Source: Thermoplasmata archaeon (GTDB lineage Archaea > Thermoplasmatota > Thermoplasmata > Thermoplasmatales > Thermoplasmataceae). From it: DNA of 5,027 bases. Every line of letters starts with the position of its first letter. Position 1 is the first letter of the stretch. The DNA lies in assembly GCA_021801305.1 (NCBI GenBank), contig JAJYYD010000102.1, forward strand, positions 1 through 5,027, given 5' to 3'. Positions 1-4,866 of the stretch are shown here, in pieces. The notes beneath the pieces are model-generated. The model had not been told where the DNA came from, ran no database searches, and was given only the letters and a program-made list of their open reading frames with translations. The position numbers and the translations under genes were made by a program.

Positions 1-1
1 C

Positions 2-202
2 TCCCATTTTTTCCTCCTACTCTTTATACCCACTGTTGCCAATGCCGTAAAATCAGCACGTAGAACCAGGAAAGGAAAGGTCTACAGTGCACTGGTCAGT
101 GTTTTTATCCCGTTCATCTATTTCACCAACCTGTTGATGGCCCATCACATGAAAAAGATTTCATGGAGAGGACGGGAATATGATCTTCAGAAGTTTAACT
201 GA
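2..202 (+). CDS. Membrane glycosyltransferase (GT2-like), C-terminal part only
   Basis: Only the last 66 codons are in the window. The frame is open to the left edge and ends at TGA 200-202. The peptide starts in a hydrophobic stretch (roughly residues 3-13). A basic loop rich in Arg and Lys follows (17-26), then a second hydrophobic segment (about 28-47), and a short hydrophilic tail carrying ISWRGREYDL at residues 53-62. A terminal WRGRxY motif just after the last membrane helix is typical of membrane-anchored family 2 glycosyltransferases of the ceramide or hopanoid glucosyltransferase type, where it lies on the cytoplasmic face near the active site. The catalytic GT-A domain would lie outside the window, so donor and acceptor cannot be read. 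Transfer of a sugar to a membrane lipid is the family expectation. Any other integral-membrane protein with this tail is less likely. Confidence 0.7.
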   Translation, partial: SHFFLLLFIPTVANAVKSARRTRKGKVYSALVSVFIPFIYFTNLLMAHHMKKISWRGREYDLQKFN

Positions 203-407
203 CAGTATCACTAGTACAGACAACAGGGCAGAGAGATCAAAAAGACCATGATGACATACGGGAAAGTTCCTGAAAGATCAAGAATAGGAAGTGGTTAAAG
301 TGATCACTGGGGCCTGCGGCATTATTGAATCGCAGAGAAGGAGAGAAAAATATTCCCTTCAGGTCTAATCCTGGATTATTTCAGACGGGTAACCACTTAA
401 AGACTAT
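203..407. other. Intergenic stretch between the glycosyltransferase and the AT-rich gene pair
   Basis: This stretch has no convincing gene. A 16-residue frame from ATG 248 to TAA has no homology I recognise. A reading frame can be extended upstream of the next gene to a TTG at 325, but the TATA box at 415-429 lies inside that extension, so it is probably untranslated. A weak five-base stem (CTGCG/CGCAG, about 314-335) is too short to call a structure. Confidence 0.5.
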
Positions 408-429
408 ACAAAGGTATATATATATTTTA
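408..429 (+). promoter_or_regulatory. Archaeal BRE/TATA promoter for the two-gene unit
   Basis: An alternating TATATATATATTTTA run occupies 415-429 and is preceded by ACAAAGG (408-414), a plausible B-recognition element. The centre of the TATA run is about 20-25 bases from the ATG at 442. Transcription would therefore start at or next to the start codon, as in a leaderless mRNA. This spacing decides the start codon of the following gene. Confidence 0.75.
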
Positions 430-441
430 GATGCTATTTTT

Positions 442-1221
442 ATGAGAAAAAATAATATAGTTATTCTTGTTGCTTCATTGGTAGTATTGATGGGATTTTT
501 GGGGCTTTCTTACAATTTACAGCATAACTCCAGTAATCAGGACAACTATAGACATTCTGTAAATTACTATCTGAAATCATATGACTTTAAGGAGCTTTCA
601 AGCTTAAGTAGTACAAGGTACACATTTGATCCTTTTTCCACCAATGAATCAAATGATTCGGCAAGTATTCACTACACTTTTTTCAAGGGAGGGCAAAACA
701 TTACAGGTACAGAAGTTACGATATATATTGATGGGAGTCTAGTTCACCGGTCACTTTTGGTGAACAATTCTAACAGATTTGCGGATAATCTTACTATATT
801 TACAACATATTCTAAAAATAACAATTACGACATAATACATGTCAGCAATGTAACAGGAAAAAATTCTTCAGCTTTTCGAAATTCATACAATGGGTTTTCT
901 AATGCAGTATATATTGACCTACAAGCCTATGCTTTGTCAAACGGCGTAGGTTTCAATCAGCAGGAAACGGTTACTTTGCTGACACTTATGGGCATGGACG
1001 CAGCCTTGGGGGGACTTGCCAGTGTCGGCATTTTGGGAGCTTTATTTGCTTTAGGTACGGCAGTTATTGGATGGTACGATGCAATGGGTGGATATAATGG
1101 GGTTAGTGTAGTATGGGGAACTTATCTGTTTGTGCCATATGTGTGGATAAACGCGCCATTTGATCCATCTGGGAGCAATGTTTTGTACATTGAAACTCTA
1201 TTTCAGGGGAATATAGTATGA
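442..1221 (+). CDS. Unrecognised sequon-rich membrane/secreted protein, possible pore-forming toxin
   Basis: I do not recognise this 259-aa protein. A basic MRKNN start and a hydrophobic segment (about residues 6-23) form a signal peptide or membrane anchor. Residues 29-143 are polar, rich in Ser, Asn and Tyr, and carry eight N-X-S/T sequons at N29, N68, N71, N86, N108, N116, N136 and N141, which suggests a glycosylated extracytoplasmic domain. None follows N141. Residues about 184-211 are a glycine/alanine-rich hydrophobic stretch (GGLASVGILGALFALG at its core), and 222-237 is a second, aromatic-rich hydrophobic patch. The start at ATG 442 follows from the TATA box at 415-429; a TTG at 325 would place the promoter inside the coding region. 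Composition is AT-rich: a hand count of 601-660 gives 21 G+C of 60, against 30 and 26 of 60 in two samples of glmM. The stop overlaps the next gene. A toxin, a surface glycoprotein or a pilin-like subunit are all possible. Confidence 0.7.
   Translation: MRKNNIVILVASLVVLMGFLGLSYNLQHNSSNQDNYRHSVNYYLKSYDFKELSSLSSTRYTFDPFSTNESNDSASIHYTFFKGGQNITGTEVTIYIDGSLVHRSLLVNNSNRFADNLTIFTTYSKNNNYDIIHVSNVTGKNSSAFRNSYNGFSNAVYIDLQAYALSNGVGFNQQETVTLLTLMGMDAALGGLASVGILGALFALGTAVIGWYDAMGGYNGVSVVWGTYLFVPYVWINAPFDPSGSNVLYIETLFQGNIV
1205..1210 (+). promoter_or_regulatory. Possible ribosome-binding site for the 81-aa gene
   Basis: AGGGGA lies seven bases before ATG 1218, inside the end of the upstream gene. It is a partial match to an archaeal Shine-Dalgarno sequence. 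As the second gene of a transcript, this gene cannot be leaderless, so a site here makes sense together with the ATGA overlap. Confidence 0.4.
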
Positions 1222-1463
1222 ATGAGACAACTACAAAGACCTGGCAAATTTGGAAGATTTACAGGTTTTTGAGGTATTTATTCGTCATGCTGGGCGCTGG
1301 GGGTGTCGCTTACTTCGTATTATTGAATATATTTTACAGGGGTAAAGCAATGGATAGTGCCTTCGAGACTTTTTTATTTTTCTGGACATTTATTGTTGTT
1401 CCAACGGGTATTGCATACGCAATTGTTGAAAAAAAATACAGACGAAAAATTGGACCTATTTAA
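1218..1463 (+). CDS. Small two-helix membrane protein, possible immunity/partner protein
   Basis: This 81-aa protein has two hydrophobic helices (about residues 17-40 and 49-70). They are separated by a short polar loop (RGKAMDS) and followed by a strongly basic tail (EKKYRRK, 71-77). By the positive-inside rule both ends probably face the cytoplasm. Its ATG shares bases with the upstream TGA (ATGA, 1218-1221), so the two genes are one transcript and probably translationally coupled in a fixed ratio. The family is not recognised. Small size, two helices and tight coupling to a protein with a glycine-rich membrane-active region resemble bacteriocin immunity proteins, but a chaperone, a complex subunit or an export helper would look the same. 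It shares the AT-rich composition of its partner. Confidence 0.7.
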   Translation: MNETTTKTWQIWKIYRFLRYLFVMLGAGGVAYFVLLNIFYRGKAMDSAFETFLFFWTFIVVPTGIAYAIVEKKYRRKIGPI

Positions 1464-1489
1464 CTTCTAATGGACATATGTTTAGACAA

Positions 1490-1495
1490 TTTTTT
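1490..1495 (+). terminator. T-run, possible terminator of the two-gene unit
   Basis: Six consecutive T lie 27 bases after the TAA at 1461-1463, and a second T-rich patch follows at about 1500-1506. Archaeal termination often needs only T-runs in the non-template strand, with no stem-loop. I see no stem here. Confidence 0.4.
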
Positions 1496-1699
1496 AAATA
1501 TTCTTTAACATAAATCTCGACATATTTTATTGAGTTTTAATTGAAAATCGAATACTGGAATCTCAAATATTATTCAATCTTTGAAAATAAACCTTCAGAT
1601 AGGACCAGAGGCAGAAATGATCATTTATACTAAAATATGCATAACTGCTTTTGGATTATTTCTTACCGGCAAGTTCAGGAAAAAGAAATATTGTTGACT
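1496..1699. other. AT-rich intergenic region upstream of glmM
   Basis: This region contains two copies of TTGAAAAT exactly 40 bases apart (1541-1548 and 1581-1588) and a perfect 12-base palindrome, AAATGATCATTT (1615-1626). A 26-codon frame runs from ATG 1617 to TGA 1697. It is preceded by GAGG five bases upstream and encodes a hydrophobic stretch with a KFRKKKY basic tail, but nothing else supports it as a gene. No RNA gene was recognised. Confidence 0.35.
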
Positions 1700-1714
1700 T
1701 AAAGAGTTTATAAT
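1700..1714 (+). promoter_or_regulatory. BRE/TATA promoter of glmM
   Basis: TTTATAAT at 1707-1714 is preceded by TTAAAGAG, a reasonable BRE. The TATA centre is about 25 bases upstream of ATG 1735, so the predicted transcription start coincides with the start codon and the mRNA would be leaderless. The bases before the ATG (TTATTTCTCCTC) contain no Shine-Dalgarno sequence, in keeping with this. Confidence 0.75.
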
Positions 1715-1734
1715 GTTGTTCATTATTTCTCCTC

Positions 1735-3087
1735 ATGATTAATAAAGACCAGAAAGCCAGGAGACTTTTTGGAACGAACGGCATAAGGGGAGTGCCAAAT
1801 GAGGATCTGACACCGGAATTCTGCGCCAGCGTCGGAAAAGCCATAGGTACAGTTTTCCAGACAAAGAATATCGCCATGGGACGGGACACAAGAGTAAGCG
1901 GGGAAATGATATGGAGCGCTGTTGAGGCAGGAATTCTTTCTACTGGTGTTGGCGTCACTGATCTAGGAATATTACCTACTCCGGCAATACAGTATTACTG
2001 CAAGGTCCATGGAGTATATGGTGTTATCATCACCGCATCACACAACCCTCCCAAATTCAACGGAATCAAATGCATCGACAAGGATGGCACAGAATTGAGA
2101 AGGGAGAATGAGGAGGATATAGAATTCACAGTGGAACATGGTGAATTCAAGAAAGCGGAAGGGAAGAACATGGGCCAGAGAACATTCTATCCTGCTGCGG
2201 TCGAGGACTATATTGAAGGCATAAAGAGGATAATAACACCTGAAAACGTGAAAAAGGCTGCATTCAAGGTTGTAGTTGATACAGGAAATGGTGCTTCATT
2301 CAGGAGTTCACCGGAACTCCTGACTGGATTGAACTGCAGGGTTGTAACACTTAACGCAAACCCTGATGGAAATTTCACCTCCAGGAATTCGGAACCGAAA
2401 CCTGAAAATCTTGGGGAACTGATATCCCTGATGAAAACAGGAAAATTTGATCTTGGTGTAGCTCACGATGGTGATGCTGACAGGTGCGTTTTTGTCGACG
2501 AAAATGGCAATTTTGTTGACGGTGACAGGAGTCTTGCCCTGATAGTCAAATATTTCACATCGAGAGGATCAAAAGTGGTTACTCCTGTAAGCAGTTCTGA
2601 TGCAATAGAGGAGGTATGCAACAAGAACGGGGCAGTACTGGTGAAGACAAAGGTTGGTGCCCCAATAGTTTCGAGAACCATGATCAAGGAGAAGGCACTT
2701 GTTGGCGGAGAGGAAAACGGAGGCATAATATATGGGAGGCACCAGTACTGTCGTGACGGTGCCATGGCAATGGCGCTGGTTCTTGATCTTATGGCAAGGG
2801 AAAAGAAGAAGATCTCTGTTCTTCTTGATGAATTGCCCAAGTATTCAATGTACAAGACCTCCACTGAACTGAACGAGGACTGGAATGAAGTACGTAAAAG
2901 GATACTAAACAAGGCGGGAGCTGAGGAAATTGATTTCACGGACGGCCTGAAGCTTTACCTGCGTGAAGGATGGGTTCTTGCAAGACCTTCCGGAACTGAA
3001 CCTATTATGAGGGTGTTTGCACAGGCAAAAACAGATGCGAAAGCTAAGGAACTTGCCGATTTTATAATAGGCATTGCTTCCCCATAA
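1735..3087 (+). CDS. glmM: Phosphoglucosamine mutase, archaeal GlmM type (alpha-D-phosphohexomutase)
   Basis: This 450-aa protein is full length for the alpha-D-phosphohexomutase superfamily. It interconverts glucosamine-6-phosphate and glucosamine-1-phosphate in the cytoplasm on the way to UDP-GlcNAc. Seen in order: RLFGTNGIRG (residues 10-19); MGRDTR (48-53); the active-site serine loop TASHNP (100-105), with Ser102 the phosphorylated residue; the metal loop DGDADR (245-250), with Asp245, Asp247 and Asp249; the sugar-binding loop GGEENGG (324-330); and the phosphate-binding RPSGTEP loop (417-423) in the C-terminal domain. All catalytic elements are intact. The EENGG loop, rather than the GEMSGH type of phosphomanno/phosphoglucomutases, favours the archaeal GlmM subgroup, but some activity on glucose or mannose phosphates is possible. 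The start is set by the TATA box 25 bases upstream. The gene is monocistronic and converges with the lipid synthase gene after a 60-base gap. Confidence 0.92.
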   Translation: MINKDQKARRLFGTNGIRGVPNEDLTPEFCASVGKAIGTVFQTKNIAMGRDTRVSGEMIWSAVEAGILSTGVGVTDLGILPTPAIQYYCKVHGVYGVIITASHNPPKFNGIKCIDKDGTELRRENEEDIEFTVEHGEFKKAEGKNMGQRTFYPAAVEDYIEGIKRIITPENVKKAAFKVVVDTGNGASFRSSPELLTGLNCRVVTLNANPDGNFTSRNSEPKPENLGELISLMKTGKFDLGVAHDGDADRCVFVDENGNFVDGDRSLALIVKYFTSRGSKVVTPVSSSDAIEEVCNKNGAVLVKTKVGAPIVSRTMIKEKALVGGEENGGIIYGRHQYCRDGAMAMALVLDLMAREKKKISVLLDELPKYSMYKTSTELNEDWNEVRKRILNKAGAEEIDFTDGLKLYLREGWVLARPSGTEPIMRVFAQAKTDAKAKELADFIIGIASP

Positions 3088-3103
3088 TCACCCCTATCTT
3101 ACA

Positions 3104-3108
3104 TTTTT
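3104..3108 (+). terminator. T-run after glmM, possible terminator
   Basis: Five T lie 17 bases after the glmM stop, in the 60-base gap between two convergent genes. This is a weak but well-placed candidate for stem-less archaeal termination. Confidence 0.3.
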
Positions 3109-3147
3109 ACGCCATTATGCCTCTCCAAGGCAAATAATTTCGAACGT

Positions 3148-3753
3148 TCATACAGACCTGTAAGCGTCCATGAATCTTCTCAAGGCTGTGTAATTCCCTG
3201 CTATTGCAAACCATGTCAGAAGAATTACGGTGACTGTGATCTTCAGGCCGGAGAATAAAATGGATCCGGGGATGAAAAACTGGATCAGTGTGAATACGAG
3301 CATGAAGACAAGCCTGTCAGCCCTCCCCAGTATTCCGGAGTAATTCCTTCCAAGGCCAAGTGCCTGTGACTGTGTACCCATATAGCTTGTAAGCATAATG
3401 CCTAGTATTGCCAATATCCCGATTCTAAGATCACCATATGCACTGAATACCATTCCAAGCATTATGAATATATCAGAATACCTGTCAAACACGTGATCGA
3501 GCAGATCGCCTTTCTTTGACTGGAGATTCCTGATCCTTGCAACTTTTCCGTCCAGAGCATCAAAAAGGGCGGAAAGAGCAATAAAAATAAAGGAAAGAAT
3601 AAGAAAATATGATCCTAGAAAATAAAAAAATCCGGCCATTGCAGCAAATAACAGTGAAAGAATTGATATGGAGTTGGGATTCATTTTTATAAAAGGGGAA
3701 GAAAGCCGGGTTAGTGTCCCGTCAACCCTTGTCCTGTAAGAATCCAGCACCAT
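3148..3753 (-). CDS. CDP-alcohol phosphatidyltransferase, probable archaetidylinositol phosphate synthase
   Basis: This 201-aa integral-membrane enzyme swaps CMP on a CDP-activated lipid for a polar headgroup. The full family signature D-x2-D-G-x2-A-R-x8-G-x3-D-x3-D is present as D65, D68, G69, A72, R73, G82, D86 and D90; these Asp residues bind metal and the CDP moiety. D90 is expected to act as the general base. About five to six hydrophobic helices follow a short amphipathic N-terminus (about 28-45, 48-66, 92-106, 110-125, 147-162 and 168-186). The GILGRADRL segment (140-148) resembles the GRAERL-type motif of inositol-phosphate-using archaeal and mycobacterial members, so archaetidylinositol phosphate synthase is the best guess. 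Glycerol phosphate or serine as acceptor is not excluded. In archaea the lipid substrate would be CDP-archaeol. The start at ATG 3753 follows from the first Met before conserved sequence and a TATA-like element about 26 bases upstream; an ATG ten bases further up is out of frame. Confidence 0.85.
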   Translation of the reverse strand: MVLDSYRTRVDGTLTRLSSPFIKMNPNSISILSLLFAAMAGFFYFLGSYFLILSFIFIALSALFDALDGKVARIRNLQSKKGDLLDHVFDRYSDIFIMLGMVFSAYGDLRIGILAILGIMLTSYMGTQSQALGLGRNYSGILGRADRLVFMLVFTLIQFFIPGSILFSGLKITVTVILLTWFAIAGNYTALRRFMDAYRSV

Positions 3754-3774
3754 GATAAGCCATGGTTTGCTTGA

Positions 3775-3785
3775 CTTTAATTTTT
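3775..3785 (-). promoter_or_regulatory. TATA-like element of the phosphatidyltransferase gene
   Basis: On the minus strand AAAAATTAAAG lies 22-32 bases before ATG 3753, the spacing seen for leaderless genes here. The match is weaker than those of the two plus-strand promoters in this window. Confidence 0.45.
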
Positions 3786-3786
3786 G

Positions 3787-3802
3787 TCCGCCTTAAGTCG
3801 GA
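3787..3802. repeat. Interrupted palindrome TCCGnCTTAAGnCGGA, possible operator
   Basis: This is a 16-base two-fold symmetric sequence with single mismatched bases at 3791 and 3798. It sits directly upstream of the TATA-like element of the phosphatidyltransferase gene (34-49 bases before its ATG). Dimeric regulators bind sites of this shape and position, but no regulator can be named. Confidence 0.4.
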
Positions 3803-3810
3803 TTGGATTT

Positions 3811-3822
3811 AAATTCGAATTT
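3811..3822. repeat. Perfect palindrome AAATTCGAATTT
   Basis: This is a 12-base perfect palindrome, about two helical turns (22 bases, centre to centre) from the interrupted palindrome at 3787-3802. It adjoins an ATTTAAAT palindrome (3807-3814). It may be part of the same control region or chance in AT-rich DNA. Confidence 0.35.
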
Positions 3823-3900
3823 TTGCAGACATTTTACCAAACAGATCTTTTCTAAATTATTTGTTTCAGCATTCATGTAAAGCCAAAGACCTGTTTAGGC

Positions 3901-4430
3901 TTCCATGCAAACTTTGAGGACCCGATGTTTATGCGTGTTGCAGAACCAATGGATGAAGGTGGAGGAAAGAACTTCTTACTGACTTGGGCTGCATAATTCC
4001 AGAAATATAGGAAATACTTTGAGAGCAGGAGAACAGTCTGGGTGTTCTACAATAATATCCAACCTGGCCATGATTCTTCAGAAATTTGCGGAAAGTGCAA
4101 TTCTAGAGAGGAAGCAGGTCAGGCTTTCGACACAATGAAAGGCTGGATGGAATCGGACATGACGTAACCGTGCAGCAATGGAAAATGAAGGGATTCTTCC
4201 CTATTGCTTTTCCTGCACTGAGGGCAGGATTCTAAACATTGAATGTGCTGAAGGTTCATAAATCACCTGGCAGGATTTGCCTGGATGAGACCAACTTTGA
4301 TCTGAAATAGATGGAGATGGCTGTCGATAAGAGTAGCGTGAGATGCTTTGCAGCAATCCCAGGGATGGTTGAAAAGATCGTTGACCTGTTCGAAGATCTG
4401 ATATTTATGATTTATGTTGGGAAAAATTAA
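3901..4430 (+). pseudogene. Decayed IS4/IS1634-like DDE transposase, C-terminal remnant
   Basis: Read in one frame from about 3901, then shifted near 4155-4165 into the frame that ends at TAA 4428-4430, this stretch gives a recognisable transposase tail. Segments in order: KYRKYFESRRTVWVFYNN; NSREEAGQAFDTMKGWMESD; the frameshift; WKMKGFFPIAFPALRAGF; NVLKVHKSPGRICLDETNFDLK; AAIPGMVEKIVDLFEDL. These follow the usual order of family ends: the catalytic-glutamate helix, a membrane-like FxxLxxR segment, an ISxDExLxELSK-like segment, then an IPxxVEKxVDLF tail. In-frame stops lie at 3994-3996, 4233-4235 and 4308-4310. The IS4 YREK signature (Y-x2-R-x3-E-x6-K) reads C, R, G, K: Tyr is TGC at 4096 and the catalytic Glu is GGT at 4117. 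The element is therefore dead. The N-terminal two thirds, with the first two catalytic Asp, is missing, the left boundary is uncertain, and I see no terminal inverted repeats. The end overlaps the convergent kinase gene by 26 bases. Confidence 0.72.
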
Positions 4431-4866
4431 GGTTATCAATGATCTTTGTGACATCCCGTAAAAGCTGATCCATCCCGTCACTGTTTCTGATTGTGAAAAT
4501 TCTTGTTGAAGGCAGGATATCAAGGGCTTCTGAGTAAATTGTTCCTGAATCCTGTGCCTCAATATTGTCCTCTGCTTTCTCCAGATTGTACCCCCTTGAT
4601 TCATATACTTTCCTGAGATCCTCAGTGCTCCTTTCCAGTATTATGACATGGCTGCAATTCATCAGGTGGGCATAGTGCCCTTCAATGATCCTGTACTGGG
4701 ATGGTGCCATTCTATCCCTCAAGCAGTCTATGTCAGCTTCCTCTCCGCTGATGCATCCAAGCGACAAACCGATTTCAGCAAGGTTGACACAACCGTAACC
4801 CTTACCCTTAAGCATTTCACAAAGTGTAGTTTTTCCGGTGCCTGGAACACCACTGATCCCTATCAG
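4405..4866 (-). CDS. AK6/Fap7-type adenylate kinase/NTPase with apparent CTG start
   Basis: This P-loop kinase is 153 aa if started at CTG 4866. The family transfers phosphate between ATP and (d)AMP; eukaryotic Fap7/AK6 also works in small-subunit ribosome maturation with uS11. Visible: Walker A GVPGTGKT (residues 6-13); an NMP-binding region with VNLAEIG (27-33); EGHYAHL (62-68), the EGHxxHL family motif; a strand VIIL (74-77); and RGYNLEKAEDNIEAQ (91-105), matching the RGYxxxKxxENxxAE motif. In the preceding lid segment, STEDLRKVYESRGY (80-93), the usual Arg of LxxRLxxRGY is Val87. The frame has no ATG, GTG or TTG before the P-loop. The first ATG (4815) would delete Walker A. CTG 4866 overlaps the upstream TGA as CTGA and follows GGAG by eight bases, so it is the best start. 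The gene ends opposite the dead transposase. Confidence 0.8.
   Translation of the reverse strand: MIGISGVPGTGKTTLCEMLKGKGYGCVNLAEIGLSLGCISGEEADIDCLRDRMAPSQYRIIEGHYAHLMNCSHVIILERSTEDLRKVYESRGYNLEKAEDNIEAQDSGTIYSEALDILPSTRIFTIRNSDGMDQLLRDVTKIIDNLNFSQHKS

Noticed and set aside
248..298. Short frame from ATG 248 ending in TAA
   Set aside because: At 16 residues, with no promoter at leaderless spacing and no recognisable sequence, it is indistinguishable from chance.
314..335. CTGCG/CGCAG stem as a terminator of the glycosyltransferase gene
   Set aside because: The stem has only five base pairs with a 12-base loop, no T-run follows, and it lies more than 110 bases after the stop codon.
325..441. 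39-codon N-terminal extension of the sequon-rich protein from a TTG
   Set aside because: The TATA box and its BRE lie inside it. The expected transcription start is at ATG 442, and the extension would bury the signal or anchor segment.
1656..1958. 100-codon open frame on the minus strand across the glmM start
   Set aside because: It runs antisense to the conserved N-terminal motifs of glmM and covers its promoter. The product has no recognisable features.
2463..2939. 158-codon open frame on the minus strand within glmM
   Set aside because: It is antisense to the metal and sugar-binding loops of an intact conserved gene. Its Ser-rich product is typical of a shadow frame.
4263..4604. 113-codon open frame on the minus strand over the transposase remnant and the kinase end
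   Set aside because: It overlaps the kinase in another frame and the remnant on the opposite strand. The product shows no domain.
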